Positions 50,145 to 58,011 of a stretch of 64,000 nucleotides of DNA are shown here, piece after piece (the stretch's first letter is position 1; every line of letters begins with the position of its first letter). The stretch is from the NCBI GenBank assembly GCA_965246925.1, contig OZ251994.1:2728001-2792000 (forward strand), given 5' to 3'. Both the position numbers and the translations under genes were made by a program. The stretch comes from JANPPS01 sp965246925. Lineage in GTDB: Bacteria; Pseudomonadota; Alphaproteobacteria; Acetobacterales; Acetobacteraceae. The notes under the pieces are model-generated. The model searched no databases. It worked only from the letters and a program-made list of their open reading frames with translations, and was not told the origin of the DNA.

Positions 50145-50213
50145 AGGCGATCTCCTGCGGCGGCCGGCCTCTATAGCCTGTTGTAGGCCTGCTGGTGTAG
50201 TGGGCTGGCCACG
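50145..50213. promoter_or_regulatory. Divergent promoter region, hpnA operon versus hpnL
   Basis: 69 bases between the TTG of hpnA and the ATG of hpnL must contain signals for both transcription units. Apart from the hpnA Shine-Dalgarno (AGGAG, near 50155) I see no clear motif. Shared regulation of the two halves of the hopanoid locus is likely from the layout. Confidence 0.4.
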
Positions 50214-51170
50214 ATGAAAAGACTATCCCTCGGATTGGCGCTGGCCGGGCTCGCCGGGTCACTGGGTCTGGTGCTGTGGTACGATGTGGGGTCGGTGCTG
50301 GGAAGCGCCATCTCCGTGGGGTGGCTGGGCCTGGCCGCTCTGGCCGGGTGGCAGGCGTTGACCACCGTGTTGCTGGGGCTGGCGTGGTCACGGGTGGTGC
50401 CGGGCTGGCCGGCGGGGGCGCTGATCCGCGGGCGCGCCGTGCGGGACGCGGCCACGACCTGCCTGCCGTTCTCACCCGTCGGGGGATATGTTCTGGGCGC
50501 CCGTGCGCTCACGCTCCAGGGGATGGCCTGGCCGACCGCCGCCGCCTGTACCGTGGTGGATGTGACCATGGAGATATCAGCGCAGCTCCTATTCGCGCTG
50601 TTCGGCGCCGCAATCCTCGTGTTCATGCAGCCGGGCTCCGCGCTGGCGGGTCCGCTCTTGACCGGCGCCGCCATCGCCGCCGCCGTTACCGCCGTCGCCG
50701 TGCTGGCCCGGCGGCACATCGGCGCCGGTCTGCGCGGGTTGGGCCGGCGGCTGCTGGGCGAGTGGTTTCATGCCGAGGGCGGGCTGGACCGCTTGCAAGC
50801 CGAGTTCACGCGCCTCGCGGCGCCGCGCCTGCCGCTGACCGGCGGGCTGCTGCTGCATTTGGCCGGATGGTTCATCACCGGGCTCGGCACCTGGATCAGC
50901 CTCCGCCTGTTGGGCTGGGACGGCGCTGTCCTCCCCATCATAGCGCTGGAGGCATTGCTGGACGCCGTGCTGGCCGCCGCATTCATGATCCCCGGGGGCG
51001 CGGGAGTGCAGGAAGCCGGGTATGTCGCGTTGGGCGCGGCCTTCGGCGTGACGCCGGAGCTGGCGCTCAGCGTCTCCCTGCTGCGCCGGGCGCGGGATCT
51101 GCTGCTGGGCGTTCCGGTCCTCGCGGCCTGGCAATGGCTTGAAATCCGCAGGCTCCGCCGCGCATCATGA
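50214..51170 (+). CDS. hpnL: HpnL, hopanoid-associated membrane protein
   Basis: A 318-residue integral membrane protein of the YbhN/UPF0104 superfamily, with about eight hydrophobic segments and the SPVGGYVLGARAL and FMIPGGAGVQEAGYVALGA blocks typical of this flippase-like fold. In hopanoid loci the assigned name is HpnL. It shares ancestry with the N-terminal part of the MprF-like protein at 757. Transport or trafficking of hopanoids is suggested by the family, not shown. Its stop overlaps the ATG of the carbamoyltransferase (ATGA, 51167-51170), implying a fixed ratio of the two proteins. Confidence 0.88.
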   Translation: MKRLSLGLALAGLAGSLGLVLWYDVGSVLGSAISVGWLGLAALAGWQALTTVLLGLAWSRVVPGWPAGALIRGRAVRDAATTCLPFSPVGGYVLGARALTLQGMAWPTAAACTVVDVTMEISAQLLFALFGAAILVFMQPGSALAGPLLTGAAIAAAVTAVAVLARRHIGAGLRGLGRRLLGEWFHAEGGLDRLQAEFTRLAAPRLPLTGGLLLHLAGWFITGLGTWISLRLLGWDGAVLPIIALEALLDAVLAAAFMIPGGAGVQEAGYVALGAAFGVTPELALSVSLLRRARDLLLGVPVLAAWQWLEIRRLRRAS

Positions 51171-52912
51171 GCGTGCTGGCGTTCAACGACCCGTTCCATG
51201 ACGCCTCCTATTGCTGGCTGGACGGTGCCGGACCTCAGCACATCGAGTTGGAGCGGTTCACCCGCCGCAAGCTCGACCGGCTGAGCCCGCTGCTGGGCGC
51301 GCTGCTGCTCGAACCGGACTGGGCGGCGCGGCTCGACGAAGTGCAGGCATTGGCCGTCGTGGAGGGGGAGTTCCTGGCGCCGCTGTTTCGCCGCATCGTG
51401 GCAGCCAAGGCGCGTGGGGTGACCGATGCCAGCCCGCTCACCCACGCGCTGCTGCAGGCGCTCGGCGCCGATCAGGCGCGCGTCTTGCCGATGGAGGTGT
51501 CGGCCCAAACCCAGCTCGGCGATCTCAGGCCCTACCGCGCGGGGCTCGAGCAATTCGTCCGCCACGCCCTCCGTCCCACGGTGCGGGTGGCGGTGCTGGG
51601 ACATCATCACTGCCACGCGGCGCACGCATTTTTCGACTCGCCGTTCGACGAGGCGCTCAGCGTCTCCCTCGATGGCGGCGGCTATGACTTCGTCGCAGGA
51701 CCCGGCGGCCCGCGGACGGAGGTGTATGGCAGCGTGTTCGACGGCCAAGGCGCGTCCGTCACGGCGCGGGAGTGGGTGACGGATCTGTCGTTCGCCAGTG
51801 CCTGGGCCCGTATGACCCGGCACGTATTTGGCCTGAATTTCGGCGAGGAAGGGACGGTCATGGCCATGGCCGCGCTCGGCCGCCCCGCCCGCTTCGGCGC
51901 CGCCGTTTCCGCCCCCTGGATCTGGCAACCGGCCGAGGCGCTGGCGACGCCGGATAATGCCCGGTCCTACGTCGCACAAATCGGCGAACTGCGCCGGGCG
52001 ATCCGGGGCGAGCAGGACCGGTTCGACATGGCCGCAGCGCTGCAGCAACAGACCGAGTACGGCGTGGAGGCCTTCCTGCGTGAGGTCGTGGGCGAAGACG
52101 TCCGCAACCTCTGCCTTTCCGGCGGTCTGTTCCTCAACTGCCAGGTCATGGGTCAGGTGCAGGCGGCGCTGCCGTGGGTGGAGCGGGTGTTCGTGCCGCC
52201 GGCGCCGTATGACGGGGGGCTCAGCGTCGGTGCGGCCGAGATCATGTGGCATGGCGACCTCGGCATGCCGCGCACCATCCAGGCCCTAGCCCCGTTCGCC
52301 ACCGGCCCAGCCTACTCGGAGGCTGACATACGGGGCGCCGCGCGGGAGCGGCAGGTGGGCCTGCAGCATGCGGCGGCCGCCCACGTGGCAGCGTTGCTGG
52401 CGTCGGGCCGGATTGGTGCCTTGTTCGCCGGCCCGGCCGAAAGTGGGCGGCGCGCACTGGGCCACCGCAGCATCCTGGCCGATCCGCAGAACCCCATGAG
52501 CCGCGGCCGCATCAACGGCTACATCAAGCGCCGCGCCGAGTTCCGCCCGCTTGCCCCGTCCGTGCTGGCGGAGCATGTGCACGATTGGTTCGAAGCTTCA
52601 CCGGACTTTGCCTCGCCCTACATGTCTTTTGCGCTGAAGGTGCGCCGGGACCGCGCCGCAAGGATCCCGGCGGTGCTGCACGCGGACGGCACGGCGCGGG
52701 TGCAAACCGTCCACCGCGAGCTAACCCCGCATTTCCACGCCCTGCTGACCGCCTGGAACGAGCTGACGGGTGTGCCAGTGCTGCTGAATACTTCATTCAA
52801 CGAGAACGAACCCATCGTTCAGACCCCGGACGAAGCGCTTGACTGCTACGGCCGTACGCCTTTGGATTTTCTGTATTTTGCCGATGCCGGGCTGCTGGCG
52901 TGCAAGGGCTGA
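51167..52912 (+). CDS. NodU/CmcH-family carbamoyltransferase
   Basis: A 581-residue O-carbamoyltransferase. The N-terminal Kae1-like domain has ERFTRRKLD, the metal-binding histidines in LGHHHCHAAHAFFDSPFDEA, and LSVSLDGGGYDF. Middle elements are LNFGEEGTVMAMAALGR and CLSGGLFLNCQVMGQV. The C-terminal domain has ESGRRALGHRSILADPQNP and VLLNTSFNENEPIV, which bind carbamoyl phosphate and ATP. The enzyme moves a carbamoyl group to a hydroxyl of a natural product or glycolipid. Coupling to hpnL and divergence from hpnA make a bacteriohopanepolyol side chain the best candidate acceptor, by inference. Length and motifs are intact. Confidence 0.9.
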   Translation: MSVLAFNDPFHDASYCWLDGAGPQHIELERFTRRKLDRLSPLLGALLLEPDWAARLDEVQALAVVEGEFLAPLFRRIVAAKARGVTDASPLTHALLQALGADQARVLPMEVSAQTQLGDLRPYRAGLEQFVRHALRPTVRVAVLGHHHCHAAHAFFDSPFDEALSVSLDGGGYDFVAGPGGPRTEVYGSVFDGQGASVTAREWVTDLSFASAWARMTRHVFGLNFGEEGTVMAMAALGRPARFGAAVSAPWIWQPAEALATPDNARSYVAQIGELRRAIRGEQDRFDMAAALQQQTEYGVEAFLREVVGEDVRNLCLSGGLFLNCQVMGQVQAALPWVERVFVPPAPYDGGLSVGAAEIMWHGDLGMPRTIQALAPFATGPAYSEADIRGAARERQVGLQHAAAAHVAALLASGRIGALFAGPAESGRRALGHRSILADPQNPMSRGRINGYIKRRAEFRPLAPSVLAEHVHDWFEASPDFASPYMSFALKVRRDRAARIPAVLHADGTARVQTVHRELTPHFHALLTAWNELTGVPVLLNTSFNENEPIVQTPDEALDCYGRTPLDFLYFADAGLLACKG

Positions 52913-52940
52913 TGGGGCGTGGTTATGGCCTGACCGTCGT

Positions 52941-52963
52941 GGGATGCGAGGGTCATCGCACCC
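52941..52963. terminator. Hairpin between convergent genes
   Basis: GGG-a-TGCGA (52941-52949) pairs with TCGCA-CCC (52956-52963) around a 6-base loop, with one bulged A. It lies in the 50-base gap between the carbamoyltransferase stop and the GT87 gene end and overlaps the latter's last base. No T-run is seen, so Rho-independent strength is moderate at best. Confidence 0.45.
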
Positions 52964-54114
52964 TAGGGGTCTAGCAACGGAGGGTGGAGTGCCCTTTGCG
53001 ATTCTCCAAGGGCCGCCGGGACGGATCGACCCCAAGCCAACACGGCCACCAAGGCGATATGAAGTACTGGAATGACGGCCGTCCAGGCACCGAGCTCCAT
53101 GATTGTCAGCAACGGCACCCCAAGCACGGCCATCAACAATGCCATGAACCCAAATGGCATCGGGCCCGGCATGGACCAAAGCATCAGCGCAGCCCCAGTA
53201 ACGACCGGTAGATCATAGCCAAAGGCGTACGGCGTCGCCACCAAAGTCGCAAAGGGCAACACGAGCGTGACCTGGCGCCGGGTGCGCCAGAGCGCCCACA
53301 CAGCGAATGCCGCGGCCAGGCCCTGCAATCCGTGCGCAACGCTACGCCCGCCGCCCAGCAGCAAGACGGCGCTGGTGAAGGTCGCCATGTGGTCCAGCTG
53401 CGCCGGGCGCCCGGCCGCCAGCGTCGTAGCCTCGCCCCGCATCGCGCCGGCCCAAGCGAGCCAGACATCCGGGCCGAACAGCAATGCTGTGAGTATAGTG
53501 AGCAAAAGCGCCGCCGTGACCGCCCCGGTGAGCGCGCGCCAGTGCCGGCCGAATACCAGAAAGAACGGGATCAGAATAGCAAATTGGGGTTTATACGCGA
53601 CACTCCCCAGCAGCATGCCCGATACGAACGGACGCGTCCCCAGCAGGCACAGGCCGCCCAGCATGAGGGCGGCGGTCAGGAACCCGTTCTGCCCCACCAC
53701 GAACGACACGATGGATGCCGGCGCCACCAGCGCGAACGCCAGGGCCACACCGCGCGCGCGGACCGCGGCCAAGAACAGCCCGGCGGTGGCGATCCGCCAC
53801 GCCGCCGCAGCCGCCGGGTAGGCCAGCCAGCCGAGCGGCGCCACCGCCAGCATGAACCAGGGCGGGTAGGGGAACGGGTAACCGCCATTCTCCTCCGGCA
53901 TCCCCAGCGCGCGCTGCGCCGCATACAGGGCAGGCGTGTCGTAGAGCCCGGCGGGATAGCGGCCGATAGCCGCTTGTCCGAATGTCCAGAAGCCGAACAC
54001 GTCAGGAAACAGCGGTTCCGGATCGCCGAACCAGCGCCAGGCGTAGATGACGGCCAGCCCCGCACAAGCGGCCAGCATGATCCGGAGGATGCGCCGCCGT
54101 CCCTCCTCGGTCAT
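52963..54114 (-). CDS. GT87-family (DUF2029) membrane glycosyltransferase
   Basis: A 383-residue polytopic protein with about ten hydrophobic segments. The early acidic loop PLFPDVFGFWTFGQAAI, the YPFPYPPWFMLAVAPLGWL block and VAYKPQFAILIPFFL match the GT87/DUF2029 polyprenol-phosphate mannosyltransferase-like family. It should use a lipid-linked sugar donor at the membrane; the acceptor is unknown. ATG 54114 overlaps the tadA stop (ATGA, 54111-54114). It converges with the carbamoyltransferase gene, so a link with hopanoid decoration cannot be read from strand alone. Confidence 0.82.
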   Translation of the reverse strand: MTEEGRRRILRIMLAACAGLAVIYAWRWFGDPEPLFPDVFGFWTFGQAAIGRYPAGLYDTPALYAAQRALGMPEENGGYPFPYPPWFMLAVAPLGWLAYPAAAAAWRIATAGLFLAAVRARGVALAFALVAPASIVSFVVGQNGFLTAALMLGGLCLLGTRPFVSGMLLGSVAYKPQFAILIPFFLVFGRHWRALTGAVTAALLLTILTALLFGPDVWLAWAGAMRGEATTLAAGRPAQLDHMATFTSAVLLLGGGRSVAHGLQGLAAAFAVWALWRTRRQVTLVLPFATLVATPYAFGYDLPVVTGAALMLWSMPGPMPFGFMALLMAVLGVPLLTIMELGAWTAVIPVLHIALVAVLAWGRSVPAALGESQRALHPPLLDP

Positions 54115-54536
54115 CGCCGTTCCAGGAAGAAGCTGCGCAGCAAAGCGCCACACTCCGTCTCCCGGACGCCGCCGATGATCTCCGGGCGGTGCAGCGCATG
54201 GTTCAGCACGCGGGGCCCGTGCTCGATTCCACCGCCCTTCGGATCATACGCGCCGAACATGACCCGGCGCAGGCGGAAATGGCTGCACGCGGCGGCGCAC
54301 ATCGGGCAGGGCTCGAGCGTCACCACCAGGGTGCAGTCCACCAGGCGCGTATTGCCCAGCGTGCGGGCGGCACGGCGCATCGCCAGCAGCTCGGCATGCG
54401 CGCTGGCGTCATGCCTGGCCTCCGTCTCGTTGCCGGCCTGGGCCAGGATCGTGCCATCCGGCGCCAGGATCACGGCGCCGACCGGCACCTCACCGCGCCC
54501 CGCGGCCGCTCGGGCCTCTTCCAGGGCCGTGTCCAT
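54111..54536 (-). CDS. tadA: tRNA-specific adenosine deaminase TadA (or nucleoside deaminase)
   Basis: A 141-residue zinc deaminase. The catalytic motifs are ASAHAELLAM (HAE) and TLEPCPMCAAACSH (PCxxC), with the C-terminal helix of TadA-type proteins (ETECGALLRSFF). TadA makes inosine at position 34 of tRNA-Arg. ATG 54536 has GGAG 6 bases upstream; GTG 54557 is the longer alternative. It is divergent from the glutamine-amidotransferase-like gene at 54575 and coupled to the GT87 gene. Confidence 0.88.
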   Translation of the reverse strand: MDTALEEARAAAGRGEVPVGAVILAPDGTILAQAGNETEARHDASAHAELLAMRRAARTLGNTRLVDCTLVVTLEPCPMCAAACSHFRLRRVMFGAYDPKGGGIEHGPRVLNHALHRPEIIGGVRETECGALLRSFFLERR

Positions 54537-54574
54537 CGCTTGCTCCGAAACCCGCACCGGCGTACCTGACCCCT

Positions 54575-55297
54575 ATGAACTCCGCGACAAAACCCCTGAT
54601 CGGCGTGACCCTGGATGCGGAGGCCCCGGGCGGGTATTCGAAATACCCCTGGTATGCGCTGCGCGCCAACTATGCCGAGGCGATCGCGGCGTGCGGCGGC
54701 CTGCCGGTGGGCGTGCCACATGACCCGGCGCTGGCCGCGGCACTGTTGGAACGTCTGGACGGATTGGTGGTCACGGGTGGCGCGTTCGACGTGGACCCGG
54801 CGCTGTATGGCGAGGGCGACCGGCACCCGACCGTCTCACTAAAGGAAGGCCGGACCGCGGCGGAGCTTGCGCTGCTGCAAGGCGCGCTGTCCCGCGACAT
54901 GCCGGTGCTGGGCATCTGCGGCGGTCAGCAATTGCTGGCCGTGGCGCTGGGCGGCAGCCTGATCCAGCACATCCCCGACGCCGTGCCCGGCGCGCTGGAG
55001 CACGAGCAGCCGAACCCCAGGCATGAGGCCGGCCACAGTGTGGAGGTCACGCCGGGCACGCGGCTGTACGCGATCGTGGGCGCGGGGACGATGCACGTGA
55101 ACTCTGCCCATCATCAGGCGGTGCGCGCCGCCGGGCCGCATGCCGTGGTGAACGCGGTAGCGCCGGACGGGGTAGTGGAGGGCGTCGAGGACGGCCGTTA
55201 CCGCTTCTGCCTCGGCGTACAATGGCACCCGGAGTTCTTGATCGACCCGGGCGACCGCCGCATCATGCAGGCCTTCGTCGATGCCTGTCATGGATGA
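54575..55297 (+). CDS. Class I glutamine amidotransferase-like hydrolase (PuuD/C26 type)
   Basis: A 240-residue member of the gamma-glutamyl-gamma-aminobutyrate hydrolase-like family. The nucleophile cysteine is in PVLGICGGQQLLAV and the H-E dyad in GVQWHPEFL; an NSAHHQAV loop is also typical. It likely cleaves a gamma-glutamyl amide. No other putrescine-degradation genes are adjacent, so the physiological substrate is uncertain. Its 3' end overlaps the pseudouridine synthase start by 17 bases. The start is ATG 54575. Confidence 0.88.
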   Translation: MNSATKPLIGVTLDAEAPGGYSKYPWYALRANYAEAIAACGGLPVGVPHDPALAAALLERLDGLVVTGGAFDVDPALYGEGDRHPTVSLKEGRTAAELALLQGALSRDMPVLGICGGQQLLAVALGGSLIQHIPDAVPGALEHEQPNPRHEAGHSVEVTPGTRLYAIVGAGTMHVNSAHHQAVRAAGPHAVVNAVAPDGVVEGVEDGRYRFCLGVQWHPEFLIDPGDRRIMQAFVDACHG

Positions 55298-56036
55298 GCC
55301 GGCCGGGCGAGGTGAGCGGATCGCGAAATGGCTGTCCCGCGCGGGCATCGCCAGCCGGCGGGACGCGGAAAAATTGGTGGAGGAGGGCGTGGTGCAGCTG
55401 AACGGCGCGGTGGTCACCCACCCGGCGACGTTCATCACCCCGGACGACATCGTGCAGGTCCGCGGCAAGGCCGTCGACACCCCGGACCGCACCCGGCTTT
55501 GGCGCTACCACAAGCCGGAAGGCCTGGTCACCACGCACAAGGACCCGGAGGGCCGGCCCACGGTGTTCCAGAAGCTGCCGGAGCAGATGCCCAGGGTAGT
55601 GAGTGTCGGCCGCCTTGACTTGAACAGCGAGGGCCTGCTGCTGCTGACCAATGACGGCACGTTGGCCCGGCGGCTGGAACTCCCCGCCAATGGCTGGATC
55701 AGGCGCTACCGCGTGCGGGTCTATGGCCCGGTGGACCCGCGGGCACTTGCTTTGCTGGCCAAGGGCGCCACGGTGGACGGCGTCAAGTACGGCCAGATCG
55801 AGGCCAGTCTGGAAGCCAAGACCGGCACCAATTCTTGGCTGAGCGTCAGTCTGAAGGAAGGCCGCAACCGCGAGGTGCGGAAGGTGATGGCGCATCTCGG
55901 GTTGCAAGTCACCCGGCTGATCCGGGTGGCGTACGGCCCGTTCCAGCTCGGCAATCTGGAGCGGCACGCGGTAGACGAGATCACCGGCAAGGTGCTGCGC
56001 GAACAACTTTCAGGGCTGGACACGCCCCCGCGGTGA
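55281..56036 (+). CDS. rRNA pseudouridine synthase, RluB/RsuA type
   Basis: A 251-residue protein. The N-terminal S4 domain is ERIAKWLSRAGIASRRDAEKL. The catalytic core is VGRLDLNSEGLLLLTNDG, with the aspartate D after GRL, followed by the RNA-binding LKEGRNREVRKVMAHLGL. RluB makes pseudouridine 2605 in 23S rRNA; RluE/RsuA relatives cannot be excluded. Start ATG 55281 overlaps the preceding gene by 17 bases, and ATG 55290 is possible. Its stop overlaps rsmD (GTGA, 56033-56036), so an rRNA-modification pair is co-expressed. Confidence 0.9.
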   Translation: MPVMDEPAGRGERIAKWLSRAGIASRRDAEKLVEEGVVQLNGAVVTHPATFITPDDIVQVRGKAVDTPDRTRLWRYHKPEGLVTTHKDPEGRPTVFQKLPEQMPRVVSVGRLDLNSEGLLLLTNDGTLARRLELPANGWIRRYRVRVYGPVDPRALALLAKGATVDGVKYGQIEASLEAKTGTNSWLSVSLKEGRNREVRKVMAHLGLQVTRLIRVAYGPFQLGNLERHAVDEITGKVLREQLSGLDTPPR

Positions 56037-56596
56037 GGATCATCGCCGGCCGTTGGCGCGGGCGCGTCTTGGCGGCGCCGGCCGGGGTCAAGACCCGCCC
56101 GACGGCGGAGCGGGTGCGGCAGGCGTTGTTCGACCGGCTGATGCACGCCTCCTGGGGCGGGCGGGCGTTGCTCGAGGGTGCGCGCGTGCTGGACGTCTTC
56201 GCCGGGACGGGCGCGCTGGGCCTAGAAGCTTTATCCCGCGGTGCTGCGCACGCCACGTTCATGGAGCAGGACCGCGCGGCATTGGCAGCTCTACGCGCCA
56301 ACATCGCCGCGTGCGGCGCGTCCGCCACAGTGCTGGCCGCGGACGCCCGCCACCCACCGCCCGGCACGCCTTGTAGCCTGGTGTTCTTGGATCCGCCCTA
56401 TCAGCAGAGTCTGGTGGAGCCAGCAGTAACGGCGCTGGCGGCGGCAGGCTGGCTTGCGCCCGGTGCCTTGCTACTCGCGGAACTTGGCGCCGGCGATCCT
56501 CCCACGCCCTTCGACCTATTAGCGCGTTTCGAGCACGGGGCCGCCCGCGTCGATATCTGGCGCATGCCGACACCGGAGAGATGCTCGCTTCGTTAA
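56033..56596 (+). CDS. rsmD: 16S rRNA (guanine966-N2)-methyltransferase RsmD
   Basis: A 187-residue SAM methyltransferase acting on G966 of 16S rRNA. Landmarks are RIIAGRWRGRVLAAP at the N-terminus, VKTRPTAERVRQALFDRL, the SAM-binding VLDVFAGTGALGLEALSRGA and the catalytic LVFLDPPYQQ. GTG 56033 overlaps the pseudouridine synthase stop; longer frames are out-of-register reads of that gene. A weak hairpin with a T-run (56604-56621) follows the stop and probably ends this operon. Confidence 0.93.
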   Translation: MRIIAGRWRGRVLAAPAGVKTRPTAERVRQALFDRLMHASWGGRALLEGARVLDVFAGTGALGLEALSRGAAHATFMEQDRAALAALRANIAACGASATVLAADARHPPPGTPCSLVFLDPPYQQSLVEPAVTALAAAGWLAPGALLLAELGAGDPPTPFDLLARFEHGAARVDIWRMPTPERCSLR

Positions 56597-56603
56597 GAAA
56601 TTG

Positions 56604-56621
56604 AGACATCTTTGTCTTTTT
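56604..56621 (+). terminator. Weak intrinsic terminator after rsmD
   Basis: AGACA (56604-56608) and TGTCT (56613-56617) form a 5-bp stem with a 4-base loop. The T of the stem continues into a short T-run through 56621. It lies 8 bases after the rsmD stop. Confidence 0.4.
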
Positions 56622-56685
56622 GCTGGCATTGCGCTTTCGCTCATGGCACTCACAATCGACATATCCCTTTGTAGGATGCGGAAAA

Positions 56686-57921
56686 ATGGCTGCACCCCCA
56701 AAAAAATTCATTGATGACAGCCGCGGTCTCGACGACAACGCGGTCAATATCAACACTCACAGTCCCAGGCACATCCCGATAACAGGCGGTGATTTTAAGG
56801 TATGGTTTCAACTGGCCCCTGGCACCACGATCAAGCAACTCGGCTCTGCAGTTGTTACGACAGGTGTAGATCCGTCGGACAAGAATACGACGATCGGCCT
56901 GTTTGACATCGGCGTGTTGGACGGCGTGAAGGACAACGACGAGATTAACAGAGGCGCCGCTGGATATGGCTATAATGCCGACCTTGCCTTCAAGCAGGGT
57001 GGGTTCGAATTAGATAACAGCGTCGGAAAGGTAGCGATTACCAATCTTTCCTATCGCGAGTTCAATGCATTTGCCGCAGGAGACGATGTCGTGTTCTATG
57101 GCGACGTTTCGATCAATGGCGCGAAGGCTGTTAACATGGCCCTATTCCGCCCTGACTATGACAAAGCTCAGCTCCTAAATTCTGGTCTGCTCGAGAATAT
57201 CGATAAAGCGTTGGGAACCAGTCTTGGTGTCGACGGCAGCAATGTGTCCCCGATCGGGTCCTACAATCTCAATGTCGACTATGCGCCATATGCGGCCACG
57301 TGGGACCTCGAATCGCTGCGGCCTTACCTTCCGGCCGGCGCCATCCCTGTGCAGGCACCCGTAACCAAGCCGACCGCAATCGTGGGGGGCCTTACGACGC
57401 TGACCCTGACGAATTTCCTTTCGGGCATCACGCCGATGGACTCTGAACCGGATACCCTAAAGGTCAGCGGTGCTGCACTCGACACCAACGGCAATGTCGA
57501 CACCATTCGGCTTAGTGAAATCTGGGGAAGCGTGTCACCAGATGGTGACATTCTACACCATACCGGCTCAATTAACTTTGTTTACGCTTTCAATCCAGAT
57601 CACCCCACCAATGATCTTGCCCTGCAAGACTTGGTGGCCGACACGCGGTCAGGCGTAATATCGGCCGAACTCCTCAATGGTAGCTTGAAACATTTCCACA
57701 TTACCGATGCGTTCGACATCGCCAAGGACGGCACGACCCTCACCCTCGGCAAAGACTTGTCAGATTATCTCATACAGTCAAACTACGTCGTTACGGCGCC
57801 AGCCAGCCTGACCGCAGGCACCGTGATCGGTACGGTCAGCTTCGCGCCAGTCACGACACTGCCGTCATACGATACGGCGCTGGCGATCCATCAGTTCTAC
57901 TCAGAGACGCTCACCAACTAA
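56686..57921 (+). CDS. Hypothetical protein, 411 residues, orphan
   Basis: I do not recognise this protein. It has no signal peptide, membrane segment or cysteine. It is rich in Asp, Asn, Thr, Leu and Gly and looks beta-rich, with motifs such as DVVFYGDVSINGAKAVNM and DALGTSLGVDGSNV in extracellular-protein style. The start at ATG 56686 has GGAT about 9 bases upstream; the longer frame is rejected because its first codons lie in the terminator region. The gene is less GC-rich than its neighbours and flanked by a terminator on each side, which is consistent with acquisition. A secreted or surface role without a classical signal is possible. Confidence 0.7.
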   Translation: MAAPPKKFIDDSRGLDDNAVNINTHSPRHIPITGGDFKVWFQLAPGTTIKQLGSAVVTTGVDPSDKNTTIGLFDIGVLDGVKDNDEINRGAAGYGYNADLAFKQGGFELDNSVGKVAITNLSYREFNAFAAGDDVVFYGDVSINGAKAVNMALFRPDYDKAQLLNSGLLENIDKALGTSLGVDGSNVSPIGSYNLNVDYAPYAATWDLESLRPYLPAGAIPVQAPVTKPTAIVGGLTTLTLTNFLSGITPMDSEPDTLKVSGAALDTNGNVDTIRLSEIWGSVSPDGDILHHTGSINFVYAFNPDHPTNDLALQDLVADTRSGVISAELLNGSLKHFHITDAFDIAKDGTTLTLGKDLSDYLIQSNYVVTAPASLTAGTVIGTVSFAPVTTLPSYDTALAIHQFYSETLTN

Positions 57922-57924
57922 GGT

Positions 57925-57971
57925 CGAAGGTCGCCGCGATGCTGCCTAGGCAGTATCGGGGCCGACTTTCG
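57925..57971. terminator. Strong 47-base imperfect hairpin between convergent genes
   Basis: A 5' arm CGAAGGTCG-CCGCGATGCTGCCT pairs with a 3' arm whose reverse complement is CGAAAGTCGGCCCCGATACTGCCT, centred on CTGCCTAGGCAG. The arms differ at only a few positions. It lies 4 bases after the orphan stop and about 40 bases before the end of icd. It is symmetrical, so it can serve both converging genes. Confidence 0.7.
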
Positions 57972-58011
57972 CCATCGGCGATCCGCGCTTTCATCAGACG
58001 TCAGCCACGAG

